Assembly (NCBI GenBank): GCA_928722015.1 | Contig: CAKMWI010000010.1 | Span: 1 to 64,000, forward strand | Source: Candidatus Gastranaerophilales bacterium | GTDB taxonomy: Bacteria > Cyanobacteriota > Vampirovibrionia > Gastranaerophilales > Gastranaerophilaceae | Direction: 5' to 3' | DNA length: 64,000 nucleotides | Part shown: in pieces, positions 9,399 through 17,932 of the stretch | Numbering within the stretch: the first letter of the stretch is position 1 | Layout: every line of letters starts with the position of its first letter | Notes under the pieces: model-generated | The model's database searches: none | Seen by the model: the letters and a program-made list of their open reading frames with translations, nothing else | Told to the model about the DNA's origin: nothing | Translations under genes and position numbers: made by a program

Positions 9399-9406
9399 GT
9401 ACTTTA

Positions 9407-9453
9407 TTGACACTGTATGTTTTATTATTTATCATTAGGGTAGAAAATTCTAC
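9407..9453 (+). promoter_or_regulatory. Promoter and downstream inverted repeat of the RND efflux operon
   Basis: TTGACA (9407-9412), 17 nt, TATCAT (9430-9435). A second perfect inverted repeat GTAGAA-AA-TTCTAC (9440-9453) sits at the predicted transcription start, another plausible MarR-type operator. The two repeats do not share sequence, so at most one may be the MarR site. Confidence 0.55.
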
Positions 9454-9480
9454 TATGAGAGAGTAATTTTGGAGATAAGT

Positions 9481-10647
9481 ATGAAGTTTAAAATGACACG
9501 TAAACAGATGGCCATAGCCGTTTTATTGATAATTATTGTTCCTATTTTATATAATAAAACTTCCGGTTTTGTTATGGGGATAATTGCACAGCAGGCTATG
9601 AGAATGCCAAAAGAAGTTGTAATTGATAATCCGCATATTGAGTCAACAAATATTGCAGTGGAATCTACCGGCAGAGTTGAGGCTAAATACTCAGTTGATA
9701 TTATTGCACGAGTGTCAGGTTTTTTATTAAAAAAATATTTTAAAGAAGGTGATTTTGTTCACAAAGGTCAATTATTATTCCAAATTGATCCTAGAGAATA
9801 TCAGTTGGAGGTTAACAATTCTCAAGCTACTGTAAATCAGTATAGTGCATTATTAAAAAATGCTCAACAAGAATTAAATAGAGCAAATGCGCTTGTTAAA
9901 GAGGATTTAATCAGTCGTTCTGATGTTGATCAAAGTTTGGCCAGCAGAAATTCAAATAAAGCATTATTAGATGCAGCACAACAAAAACTTCAACTTGCAA
10001 AAGTTAACTTGGGCTATACTAAAATTTCATCACCTATTGATGGTAGAATCGGAAAAATTAATATAACAGAAGGAAATTATGTAACATTAACGTCAGGACC
10101 ATTAGTAAATATATCCAGTACAGATCCTGTATATGTGTCATTCAGTTTAAAAAGCGATGATTTTGTGAAAATTTTAAGAGCAAGTGATAAATTTAAAGAT
10201 GTTAAAGTTAAGGTTCAATTTGATAATGGATATTGGTATGACAAAATAGGAAAAGTTGATTTTGTGGATAATCAAATTGATAAAAACTCTGGTTCAGTTC
10301 AGATGAGAGCTACATTTGAGAATCCAAAGGGTTGGCTTGTTCCGGGTAATTATATGAAAGTTACTTTGATTGCACCAAAATCTGTATCATATATGACAGT
10401 CCCTCAGTCATGCGCTAAAGGAGATGCAATGAGCGGGTATTATGTATGGGCTGTTGAAGATGGTAAAACAGTAAGAAAAGATATAAAAGTTTCGGAAGAT
10501 CTTAATAACAATTGGATTGTTGAGTCCGGTTTATCAAAAAATGATCAGATTGTAGTAGCTGGTATTCAAAATATTACAATGGAAGGTCAAAAAGTTAAAA
10601 TAATGGATGCTGAAACATACAATAAAAAACAAAAAGCAGGTAAGTAA
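9481..10647 (+). CDS. RND efflux periplasmic adaptor (membrane fusion protein)
   Basis: 388-residue AcrA/MexA-type adaptor that links the inner-membrane pump to the outer-membrane channel. An N-terminal anchor or signal helix (about residues 8-35) is followed by the lipoyl half-motif 'YSVDIIARVSGFLLKKYFKE' and 'GQLLFQIDPREYQLE', a coiled-coil hairpin (about 115-170, 'LKNAQQELNRANALV'), the second lipoyl half 'LGYTKISSPIDGRIG' and the beta-barrel. An upstream in-frame TTG at 9469 exists, but the ATG at 9481 has GGAG six nt upstream and is preferred. First gene of the efflux operon; its stop overlaps the next ATG by one base. Expression is probably under the divergent MarR. Confidence 0.93.
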   Translation: MKFKMTRKQMAIAVLLIIIVPILYNKTSGFVMGIIAQQAMRMPKEVVIDNPHIESTNIAVESTGRVEAKYSVDIIARVSGFLLKKYFKEGDFVHKGQLLFQIDPREYQLEVNNSQATVNQYSALLKNAQQELNRANALVKEDLISRSDVDQSLASRNSNKALLDAAQQKLQLAKVNLGYTKISSPIDGRIGKINITEGNYVTLTSGPLVNISSTDPVYVSFSLKSDDFVKILRASDKFKDVKVKVQFDNGYWYDKIGKVDFVDNQIDKNSGSVQMRATFENPKGWLVPGNYMKVTLIAPKSVSYMTVPQSCAKGDAMSGYYVWAVEDGKTVRKDIKVSEDLNNNWIVESGLSKNDQIVVAGIQNITMEGQKVKIMDAETYNKKQKAGK

Positions 10648-13600
10648 TGAAAAAGTTATTTGATAAAGATAAGTTATTCTTTTTTATAAGAAAGCCTAGA
10701 TTTGCACTGGTAATATCAGTTTGTATCGTTATTGTCGGTTTGATATCAATGGTAAGTTTAAAGCAGGAAAGTTATCCTGATGTTACACCTCCGCAGATTC
10801 AAGTTTCAGCTTCATATACCGGTGCATCTGCAGAAGTTATAGAATCTTCTGTTGCTACAATTTTGGAAAACAAACTTAACGGTGTTGAAAATTTAACATA
10901 TATGTCATCTAATTCTTATGATGGAACATATACATTAAATATGTATTTTAAAGTTGGTTCTGATAAGAATGTTAACTTAATGAATGTTCAAAACAGAATT
11001 CAGCAGGTTCAATCTCAGTTACCGGAAGATGTTCAAAGAACAGGGGTAACGGCAATAAGTAGGACTTCAGGTTCCGGAGCTTTGATTTTAACTTTGTATC
11101 CAGAATCCGGAAACTGGTCTCAGTTAGATTTGACAAACTATGGTTCAATTTATATTAAAGATGAATTGAAACGTGTTGATGGTGTTGCGGATGTAGAAGT
11201 ATATGGTGCCGGAGATTACTCTATGAGAATCTGGCTTGATCCGCAAAAAATGGCAGGTTTAAATGTTTCTACAAGTGAAGTAAAGGCTGCTATCAGTGCA
11301 CAAAATACGCAGATTGCAACAGGAGCTTTAGGCTCATTGCCTACCGATGATGATACTGCGCTGCAGCTAACATTGAAAACAAAAGGTAGACTTGCAGATG
11401 TTCAGGAGTTTGAAAATATTATTATCCGTTCAAATATGGATGGTTCAAATATTAAGATAAAAGATATTGCAAGAGTTGAACTCGGTGCGTATTCTTATTC
11501 TAATTTGGGTTTAGTAGGCGGGAAACCTTCTGCGGTTGTAGTGATTTCGCAACAACCTGATGCAAATATCATCAATATGTCAAAAGGTGTTCACGCAAAA
11601 GTTGATGAATTAAATGCACGCTTAACTAACGGTATAAAAATTATAACAATTAAAGATGATGCTGATTATATTCATGAATCTATGAAAGAGGTAGAATTTA
11701 CTATTCTTCTTACAGGTTTAATTGTTGTATTAATTATCTTTTTGTTCCTTGGTGATGGTATGGCAACCTTGGTGCCTTGTGCTACAATTCCTGTCTCTTT
11801 AGTAGGTACATTTTTTGCATTGAAGGCTATGGGAATGTCTATTAACCTGTTGTCGTTATTTGCTCTTGTACTTGCTGTAGGTGTTGTTGTTGACGATGCT
11901 ATCGTTGTTATTGAAAATGTTAAACGTCATATTGAAGAAGGTAAGTCTGCTATTATTGCAACACAATTAACAATGGAAGAAGTTGGTTCTGCTCTTGTTG
12001 CAATGGCATTAGTATTAATGGCTGTATTTGTTCCTATTATATTTATGGGTGGGATGACAGGTGTTATGTATAAGCAATTTGCTGTATGTATCTCTGTTTC
12101 AATTGCAATTTCTGCAATTTGTGCTTTAACATTATCTCCGGCTATGTGTTCGCACTTTTTAGGACACCAAAAAGAAGAAAAGCCAGATATGCCTAATCAT
12201 CCTTTTGCAAATCACTTGAGACATATTAAGGAGCGAATTAACAGAAAAACAGGTAAGATAGTTGAAGATTTTAACAAAGTATTTAATAAAATTGAAGATT
12301 TTTATATTGAATATGTTGAAAAATTTGTATATAATAAAAAACTGGTAATAATTTGGTATGTAGTTCTTGTTGCGTTGACTCTTGGCTCATTCAAAATTAT
12401 TTCTACCGGTTTTATTCCGGATGAGGATCAAGGTGTATTGATTGCTACAATAACTCTTCCGGATGGAGCATCTCTTTCTAGAACTGAAGATGTTGCAAGA
12501 AAATTTGTAGATCAAGTAAAACAACTTGATGGTGTTAATCCTCAAAAAATTACTGTTTTTGGCGGTGGCCGAACAGTAAACTCTGCATTTGCTATTATTC
12601 AGCTTGATGATTATGCTCAAAGACGAAATAATATTATCACCTGGATTCAGAGAAAATTTCAGGGTAAAGCTACTGACTTGAGCCACGTTGCAATTTTGTC
12701 AAGAATCCGACAAATTACTGCAGCTACAAAAGAAGCTTCTATCATTGTATTTTCACCTCCTGCTATTCAGGGTATGAGTATGATGGGTGGTTTTGAATTT
12801 CAAATGTTATCACAGGGAGAATATACCCCTCAACAAATGGAGGCTTGGGCTCAAAAATTGATTAATGCTGCTAACCAAAATCCTGCATTATCAAGTGTTA
12901 ATACTACATTCCAAGCAAATGTTCCTCAATATGTTGTGGATATTGATTATGCTAAAGCTTTAGCACAAGATGTTGATTTGCAAGAATTATATACAACTCT
13001 GACTTCAATGCTCGGTGCATACTATGTAAATGATTTTAATAAGTATGGTCGTGTATTTAAGGTTCAGATTCAGGCTGAAAGTAAATTTAGAAATAGAGCT
13101 ACTGACCTGCAGGGTATTTATGTGAAAAATAATAATGGAGTACAGGTTCCTGTCTTGTCAATAGTTACATTGAGGCAAACTGTTGGTACAGCTGCAATTT
13201 CTCGATATAACCAATATGAATCTGTACAGATTCAAGGGCAAAATGCAGCCGGAAAAAGTTCAGGTGAGGCAATGGATGCTATGGAAAGTGTGGCACGAGA
13301 AGTATTACCGCCTGATATGACTTTCGATTGGTCTGGTACTTCAGCTCAAGAACGTGAGGCTTCTGGACAAACAGCTATGATTATTACTTTTGCATTGGTG
13401 TTTGTTTATTTATTCCTTGTTGCTTTATACGAAAGTTTTACAATTCCGGTAGCTGTACTTTTGATTTCTCCTATTGCGGCACTTGGAGCTCTTATATTCC
13501 AAATGATGATAAATCAATCTTTTGATATATATTCTCAGGTAGGTATGATTACCCTGATTGGTTTGGCCGCAAAACAATCAATTTTGATTGTAGAGTTTGC

Positions 13601-13907
13601 TAAAGAAGAACATGAAAAACATGGTTTATCTGTAAAAGAGGCTGCAGTTAAGGCTGCCAGATTAAGATTCCGTGCAATTATGATGACGGAACTTGCATTT
13701 ATTATTGGTGTATTGCCAATGATATTTGCAACTGGAGCCGGCGCTAATTCAAGAATTTCTGTAGGTTCTACAGTATTTGGCGGTATGGTTGCTGCTGCAA
13801 CCCTGGGTGCTGTTCTAACTCCTGCATTTTATGTTTTAGTTCAGGAGTTTGTTGACAAATTCCCTAAAAAGGAAATTACGGATAAAGATTTGGAGATAGA
13901 TGACTAA
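10647..13907 (+). CDS. RND multidrug efflux transporter (HAE1/AcrB type)
   Basis: 1086-residue inner-membrane proton/drug antiporter, full length for the family. N-terminal helix then a periplasmic loop starting 'QESYPDVTPPQIQVSASYTG'. TM4 carries the proton-relay pair D416-D417 in 'VGVVVDDAIVVIENVKRH'. The TM10 lysine is about K976 in 'GLAAKQSILIVEFAKEEH', and the conserved 'RFRAIMMTELAFIIGVLPM' follows. These residues place it in the HAE1 drug-pump branch rather than the heavy-metal (HME) branch. Start ATG overlaps the adaptor stop and its stop overlaps the TolC start, each by one base, indicating tight coupling. A roughly 35-residue Lys/Asn/His-rich insertion occurs in the cytoplasmic loop around residue 510-545. 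Substrate cannot be told from sequence. Confidence 0.95.
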   Translation: MKKLFDKDKLFFFIRKPRFALVISVCIVIVGLISMVSLKQESYPDVTPPQIQVSASYTGASAEVIESSVATILENKLNGVENLTYMSSNSYDGTYTLNMYFKVGSDKNVNLMNVQNRIQQVQSQLPEDVQRTGVTAISRTSGSGALILTLYPESGNWSQLDLTNYGSIYIKDELKRVDGVADVEVYGAGDYSMRIWLDPQKMAGLNVSTSEVKAAISAQNTQIATGALGSLPTDDDTALQLTLKTKGRLADVQEFENIIIRSNMDGSNIKIKDIARVELGAYSYSNLGLVGGKPSAVVVISQQPDANIINMSKGVHAKVDELNARLTNGIKIITIKDDADYIHESMKEVEFTILLTGLIVVLIIFLFLGDGMATLVPCATIPVSLVGTFFALKAMGMSINLLSLFALVLAVGVVVDDAIVVIENVKRHIEEGKSAIIATQLTMEEVGSALVAMALVLMAVFVPIIFMGGMTGVMYKQFAVCISVSIAISAICALTLSPAMCSHFLGHQKEEKPDMPNHPFANHLRHIKERINRKTGKIVEDFNKVFNKIEDFYIEYVEKFVYNKKLVIIWYVVLVALTLGSFKIISTGFIPDEDQGVLIATITLPDGASLSRTEDVARKFVDQVKQLDGVNPQKITVFGGGRTVNSAFAIIQLDDYAQRRNNIITWIQRKFQGKATDLSHVAILSRIRQITAATKEASIIVFSPPAIQGMSMMGGFEFQMLSQGEYTPQQMEAWAQKLINAANQNPALSSVNTTFQANVPQYVVDIDYAKALAQDVDLQELYTTLTSMLGAYYVNDFNKYGRVFKVQIQAESKFRNRATDLQGIYVKNNNGVQVPVLSIVTLRQTVGTAAISRYNQYESVQIQGQNAAGKSSGEAMDAMESVAREVLPPDMTFDWSGTSAQEREASGQTAMIITFALVFVYLFLVALYESFTIPVAVLLISPIAALGALIFQMMINQSFDIYSQVGMITLIGLAAKQSILIVEFAKEEHEKHGLSVKEAAVKAARLRFRAIMMTELAFIIGVLPMIFATGAGANSRISVGSTVFGGMVAAATLGAVLTPAFYVLVQEFVDKFPKKEITDKDLEIDD

Positions 13908-15427
13908 TGAAAAAGATTTTTAATGTATTTTTGATAGCCTCAGTTATTTCTCTAAGTTCAAGTATTACACTGGCAAAAAATGTTAAAAATGAAAACGAGA
14001 TGATGCTGGCTAAAAAGAGTAAGGAAATAACAATTGTTGAGCCTGAAAAGGTAAAAGTTAATCACAAAAAGGAAATAAAAAAGCTTAGATCTAATGCAAA
14101 ATCTAAAGCAAAATCATCAAAAGAAGCAGAAGGAATGTATGAAACAAAGTTCCCTGTTATAAACAGCAAGATTGAATATGCTGATATGAACGGTGAAGTT
14201 TCACTTGTTGATTGTATAAAGCTTGCAATAACACATCATCCGGCAATTATGTCTGCAATTAGCAATTCTGAAATTTATAAATCAAGAATAGGACAAGCTT
14301 GGTCAAATTATTTTCCAACAATAAGTGCCGGTGTAAGCTATTCAAGAAATGATATGTTCATGACGATGGGCGGCAACTTTTCCAGAATGATGGTTCAAAA
14401 GTATGATATGTACTATGTTCCTACTTTATCTGCAAATATGCTTTTATTTGACTTTGGTAAAACAAAAGCATACGCAGATTCTGCAAAAAAAACATACGAA
14501 TCCTCAAGGTATGATGCAGAAACAAGTATTGAAAATGTAATTTATAATGTTAAAGTCGCATACTACAATATGGTTTTTGCCAAGATTCAAAAAGAAGTTT
14601 ACGAAGAAACAGTTAAAGATTTTGAATTACAATTAAAACAAGCACGTGCATATTATGATATAGGCAAAAAGGCAAAAATTGATGTAACTTATGCTGAGTA
14701 TAACTTAGGAAAAGCTAAGTTAAACTTAATTAAGGCTAAGAATACACTTGAACTTGCATCTGTTGAGTTGGCAAATGCTGTTGGTATCCCAGAGTTGGCA
14801 GATGTTGTATTGAAAGATAATTTGAATACAAAAGAGTATGATGTTAATTTCCCTGATTTAATAAAAATTGCTGAATCTTCCAGACCTTCATTGTTAGCTG
14901 CTAAGAAGAGAATGGATGCTGCCGAATTAAATATAAGAAGTGCTAAAAGAGCTTTTACTCCTGATATAGGTGCTTTTGGTTCTTATCAATATGGTGGTAG
15001 AAAGATTAATTCCGATTATGGTTATCAATTTGGGGTTCAATTACAATATTCTAATTTAAATATGATGTTATTGAAAAAACAAGTTGATGAAGCAAATGCT
15101 ACATATAAAAAGTATGTTGCAGATTATGAGCAAGAAAGACAAAATGTTTATTTGGATGTAAAAAGTGCCTATATTAATTTGATGAATTCACATGATGGGA
15201 TTGCAGTATCAAAATTAGCACTTCAACAGGCCAAAGAACAACAATATCAAGCTTTTAGACGTTACCAAGTTGGTTTGGAAGATTCTATTGTTGTAAAAGA
15301 TTCTGAAAATACATATCTTAATGCTCAATTAGATTACTATTCAACATTATTACAATATAATATAAATGCTGCTGAAGTTGAACGTGTAATTGGTGCACCT
15401 ATTAAGGAATCTGACAGAGAATTATAG
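13907..15427 (+). CDS. TolC-family outer-membrane efflux protein
   Basis: 506 residues. Signal peptide KKIFNVFLIASVISLSSSIT, then a Lys-rich linker (about 25-85) not found in classical TolC. Two outer-membrane-efflux repeats follow: the first begins 'EVSLVDCIKLAITHHPAIMS', the second 'FPDLIKIAESSRPSLLAAKK', each with long helices ('AKIQKEVYEETVKDFELQLK'). It would form the trimeric outer-membrane exit duct for the pump coded just upstream. Last gene of the three-gene operon by one-base overlap. The exported Lys-rich linker might contact peptidoglycan; that is speculation. Confidence 0.93.
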   Translation: MKKIFNVFLIASVISLSSSITLAKNVKNENEMMLAKKSKEITIVEPEKVKVNHKKEIKKLRSNAKSKAKSSKEAEGMYETKFPVINSKIEYADMNGEVSLVDCIKLAITHHPAIMSAISNSEIYKSRIGQAWSNYFPTISAGVSYSRNDMFMTMGGNFSRMMVQKYDMYYVPTLSANMLLFDFGKTKAYADSAKKTYESSRYDAETSIENVIYNVKVAYYNMVFAKIQKEVYEETVKDFELQLKQARAYYDIGKKAKIDVTYAEYNLGKAKLNLIKAKNTLELASVELANAVGIPELADVVLKDNLNTKEYDVNFPDLIKIAESSRPSLLAAKKRMDAAELNIRSAKRAFTPDIGAFGSYQYGGRKINSDYGYQFGVQLQYSNLNMMLLKKQVDEANATYKKYVADYEQERQNVYLDVKSAYINLMNSHDGIAVSKLALQQAKEQQYQAFRRYQVGLEDSIVVKDSENTYLNAQLDYYSTLLQYNINAAEVERVIGAPIKESDREL

Positions 15428-15480
15428 AGTATAAATTATTTCGTATAACTTTGGTTAGTTATTGAGATTTTTTATTTGCG

Positions 15481-15489
15481 TGATAAACT
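15481..15489 (+). promoter_or_regulatory. Extended -10 element, possible leaderless start of the GtrA-like gene
   Basis: TG-A-TAAACT (15481-15489), then six bases, then ATG at 15496. No Shine-Dalgarno is present. The spacing would put the transcript start at or next to the ATG. Confidence 0.4.
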
Positions 15490-15495
15490 TAATTT

Positions 15496-15921
15496 ATGGA
15501 ATTTTTAAGTTTATTATATGACAAATGGTGTAATATACCTGATAAAATTAGATTTTTATTCATAGGTGGCGTTAATGCTGCAATTTCGTATTTAATATTT
15601 GCAATTGCGTTATATTTATTAGGACAAGGTCATTACCAGCTTTGTGTTTCACTTCAGTGGATTATTTCTTCTGTCTTTTCGTATTTTAATCAAAAATTCT
15701 TTGTGTTTTGTACTAAAGGAAATTATTTAAAAGAATATATAAAATGTTGTTCGACTTGGGCTGTGAGTTATTTTATAAATGTGATTATTTTGGAGTTATT
15801 GGTAAGATTTGCAATTAAGAATGTGTATATTTCTCAATTTATATCAATATTTTTAGTTTCTGTTGTAACTTATGTTTTATTTAAGTATTTTGCATTTAGA
15901 ACAAAACAGTTTGAAAAATAA
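15496..15921 (+). CDS. GtrA-like four-helix membrane protein
   Basis: 141 residues with four predicted transmembrane helices (about 18-40, 48-70, 85-107, 114-134). Family signature: 'KIRFLFIGGVNAAISYLIFA' at the start of helix 1 and the final 'FKYFAFR'. GtrA proteins are thought to flip polyprenyl-phosphate-linked sugars across the membrane or act as small accessory proteins in surface polysaccharide assembly. No sugar-transfer gene lies next to it here, so the substrate is unknown. It is 68 bases after the TolC gene but appears to have its own extended -10 box immediately before the ATG, so it may be transcribed separately. Confidence 0.85.
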   Translation: MEFLSLLYDKWCNIPDKIRFLFIGGVNAAISYLIFAIALYLLGQGHYQLCVSLQWIISSVFSYFNQKFFVFCTKGNYLKEYIKCCSTWAVSYFINVIILELLVRFAIKNVYISQFISIFLVSVVTYVLFKYFAFRTKQFEK

Positions 15922-15938
15922 GTTCGCTAATAATATAT

Positions 15939-15960
15939 TAATCAGTTAAAAAACTGATTA
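15939..15960. terminator. Stem-loop between the GtrA-like and nitroreductase genes
   Basis: Perfect 9-bp inverted repeat TAATCAGTT/AACTGATTA with an AAAA loop; an outer CGCTA (15925) / TAGCG (15961) pair can extend it. It lacks a clear T-run, so a terminator function is only likely. It lies between convergent genes. Confidence 0.5.
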
Positions 15961-15998
15961 TAGCGGGTATTGTTTTAAAATCTTTGAATATTATATTA

Positions 15999-16886
15999 TT
16001 ATATATTCCAAAAAAATCTTTTTATTTTTTTGATAAAAGACATATTATCTATGTTAGAGTCTCCTTTTACTGAGGTTATTGTGTATTCTTCCGGTTGAAT
16101 TGTTCTTTGATATTTTACATTTGTTGGTCCAAATAACATTACATATATTGGTTTATACCCATCTGGTATTTGAAGAAATTCACATAATTCGGGGAAAAGT
16201 TTTAAACAAATCTGAGCAAAACCGCACCATAGAGTTCCTATCCCTCTACTTTGTGCATATAGTTCGAAATAACTTAAAGATATTATCCCATCTTCATTTG
16301 CACATGGTGCGTTGATTGGCGAGGATACAACAATCATGTGCGGTGCACCTCTAAATATTATATCTTCACCATTCAAGAATTCTTTTCTGTATTTTGCGAA
16401 CTTATTTTTAACTGAATTTATTGGCAATGATAAAAGTATTTTTTTTATTTTATTATTTGTTCGATTTCGGAATCTGTCCATAACTTCCACATCATCAATG
16501 ATTGAAAAATGTAGTTTATGGTTATTGCATCCTGTGGGTGAAAATTTTAGTATTTCTTTAAGTTTTTGCAGATCTTTTGATGGAAGATTTTCGTGTTTAT
16601 ATATTCTAATACTTCTTCTTGATTCAATAAGATTTAAAAGTTGCTCACTATCAGGAAAATTAGAACACGGTTTTGAATTTTCTGGATTTTTCTCTAAGAT
16701 AGAAATTGCTCCGGTTGGACATATTGCTAAGCAGTGTTGGCATTTTATGCAATACTGTTCGTCCTCTTCTGAAATTAGTGGAGTATTTTCAGAACTCATT
16801 TTAATAATTTTTGCGAAGCAATCATTTGCACATTTTTTACAATTGATGCATTTTGTTTTATCAACTTTGAAATTTATATTTGTCAT
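15999..16886 (-). CDS. Ferredoxin-nitroreductase fusion protein
   Basis: 295 residues. The N-terminal part is a two-cluster ferredoxin: C13, C16, C19, C23 and C46, C49, C52, C56 ('CINCKKCANDC', 'CIKCQHCLAICP'), each able to hold a [4Fe-4S] centre. From about residue 85 it is an FMN-dependent nitroreductase-like domain ('LIESRRSIRIYKHENL', 'LKFSPTGCNNH', 'GIGTLWCGFAQI'). Such fusions are common in strict anaerobes and probably pass electrons from low-potential donors to flavin; the physiological substrate is unknown. ATG at 16886 has GAGGAAA about 4 nt upstream. The gene start overlaps the end of the upstream 169-residue gene by 26 bases in another frame, so the two are likely co-transcribed. 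Confidence 0.92.
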   Translation of the reverse strand: MTNINFKVDKTKCINCKKCANDCFAKIIKMSSENTPLISEEDEQYCIKCQHCLAICPTGAISILEKNPENSKPCSNFPDSEQLLNLIESRRSIRIYKHENLPSKDLQKLKEILKFSPTGCNNHKLHFSIIDDVEVMDRFRNRTNNKIKKILLSLPINSVKNKFAKYRKEFLNGEDIIFRGAPHMIVVSSPINAPCANEDGIISLSYFELYAQSRGIGTLWCGFAQICLKLFPELCEFLQIPDGYKPIYVMLFGPTNVKYQRTIQPEEYTITSVKGDSNIDNMSFIKKIKRFFWNI

Positions 16887-17370
16887 AATTTTCCTCGTAT
16901 TTCAGTTGGCTAATTTTTCTTTTAATACCTCTTTGTATTGTTTTGTTGAGTCTATTGATTTTGTAGTTTATGTAGAAACTTCCAAAAAATAACCATCCTA
17001 GAACATTGTGTCTAACCTTTATATCGAATTCTTTTTTTATATAGCGCTCGATATTTTTTAAAAGCTGGAGTGTTAATAATAGATTAACTATAAACCATAA
17101 AATATCTGCAATATTAATTATAAATTCAGTCTGAATATGTCTAAGATTTAAGGTTATAGAGATAATTTCAAGGCCTATTAATGTACAAAACCAATTATAT
17201 CGATGGATACATTTTCCTTTATAAGGATATAGTTTATTAATATCACTTATTAGTTTCCATAACCATATATACCAATATATACCCAGAGTTAACCCGCTTA
17301 GTAATACGAGTTTAAGAGTGGGTGTTTTTCTTAATGATATATCGGAAGTATAAATTTTTTTATTAGACAT
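16861..17370 (-). CDS. Small membrane protein, DUF4234-like
   Basis: 169 residues with three to four hydrophobic segments (about 19-37, 62-78, 84-103, 120-135). The opening 'LKLVLLSGLTLGIYWYIWLW' resembles the DUF4234 pattern of a helix with 'LGIY' followed by aromatics. Function is unknown. It is followed by the ferredoxin-nitroreductase with a 26-base overlap. It has no Shine-Dalgarno; instead TG-C-TATCAT ends 6 nt before the ATG, suggesting a leaderless transcript. The C-terminal 40 residues are Lys/Arg/Tyr-rich and likely cytoplasmic. Confidence 0.75.
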   Translation of the reverse strand: MSNKKIYTSDISLRKTPTLKLVLLSGLTLGIYWYIWLWKLISDINKLYPYKGKCIHRYNWFCTLIGLEIISITLNLRHIQTEFIINIADILWFIVNLLLTLQLLKNIERYIKKEFDIKVRHNVLGWLFFGSFYINYKINRLNKTIQRGIKRKISQLKYEENYDKYKFQS

Positions 17371-17376
17371 ATGATT

Positions 17377-17385
17377 ATGATAGCA
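17377..17385 (-). promoter_or_regulatory. Extended -10 element, possible leaderless start of the DUF4234-like gene
   Basis: On the minus strand TG-C-TATCAT (17385-17377), six bases (AATCAT), then ATG at 17370. No Shine-Dalgarno in between. Confidence 0.4.
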
Positions 17386-17431
17386 TTTGTACTTTTTTTA
17401 CAAATCCTACAATTAATTTATAAATAAGTTC

Positions 17432-17459
17432 TTGACAATCGCTATTTAATTGCTACAAT
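17432..17459 (+). promoter_or_regulatory. tRNA-Ser promoter
   Basis: TTGACA (17432-17437), 16-nt spacer ending TGC, TACAAT (17454-17459), about 25 nt before the tRNA. Strong sigma70-like match. Confidence 0.7.
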
Positions 17460-17484
17460 AAATATACAATTTGAATATTCGTTC

Positions 17485-17571
17485 GGAGGAGTGCCAGAGC
17501 GGTTGATCGGAGCGGTCTTGAAAACCGTCGAACGTGCGAGCGTTCCGTGGGTTCGAATCCCACCTCCTCCT
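17485..17571 (+). tRNA. tRNA-Ser (anticodon UGA)
   Basis: Acceptor stem GGAGGAG (17485-17491) pairs with CTCCTCC (17564-17570). The anticodon loop is CTTGAAA, giving anticodon TGA. A long class II variable arm (AACG-TGCGAG-CGTT) and a perfect T-arm GTGGG-TTCGAAT-CCCAC confirm serine. CCA is not encoded. The discriminator base is T (17571), whereas bacterial serine tRNAs usually have G; worth noting but not disqualifying. A promoter and a terminator flank it, so it is transcribed alone. Confidence 0.95.
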
Positions 17572-17576
17572 AATTT

Positions 17577-17604
17577 AAAAGCCACCTTGAAAGGTGGCTT
17601 TTTT
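17577..17604 (+). terminator. Terminator of the tRNA-Ser gene
   Basis: AAAA-GCCACCTT (17577-17588), 2-nt loop, AAGGTGGC-TTTTTT (17591-17604). Classic rho-independent form. Confidence 0.9.
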
Positions 17605-17932
17605 AGTGAATTATCTCTTTGCGTATTTTATGTCAGTTTCGTTGATTATAAAAATAACTTTCGGATGGGCTGTACTTTAATGTCCGAATTGGTAGGAAGT
17701 GCTTTTTTAGGTCAGTTGGACATACTTGCCCAACAACACAAAGTGTTAGGTATCGGAAGCTGCTTGATATTGTATTTTTAAACTATCTTAAACCGGACTT
17801 TATTAGGACTTGAAATTACAAAGAATATTTTTAAATTTGGCTATAAACGTCCAAAATCAGATAGAGTTCAGAGTCCAATTAATGTTCAATCTTTTGTTAT
17901 GCAAGTACGCTCACAGGCATAACCGATTTATA
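17605..17932. other. Gene-free stretch with structured repeats and a short open frame, unknown
   Basis: About 330 bases with no convincing gene. The first half has three consecutive inverted repeats: TTCGGA/TCCGAA (17660-17665, 17683-17688), GTTGG/CCAAC (17715-17719, 17730-17734) and AACAC/GTGTT (17735-17739, 17743-17747), suggesting a folded RNA or a mobile miniature element. The second half (17782-17922) is an open frame of 46 codons without a good start, reading like protein ('FKFGYKRPKSDRVQSP'), and is in frame with open sequence upstream across one stop at 17779. It may be an RNA gene, a dispersed intergenic element or a decayed gene. I do not recognise 6S, SRP, tmRNA or RNase P RNA hallmarks. 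Confidence 0.35.

Noticed and set aside
16312..16992. 226-codon plus-strand open frame over the ferredoxin-nitroreductase gene
   Set aside because: Antisense to a gene with diagnostic cysteines and motifs; no family match.
17485..17571. Integration site of a mobile element at the tRNA 3' end
   Set aside because: No integrase gene and no second copy of the tRNA 3' end are seen within the window.
17660..17780. Possible 6S or SRP RNA after tRNA-Ser
   Set aside because: Hairpins exist, but I could not find the conserved SRP loop or the 6S central bulge pattern.
17491..17781. 96-codon plus-strand open frame
   Set aside because: Begins inside tRNA-Ser and runs through its terminator; the first third is simply tRNA sequence.
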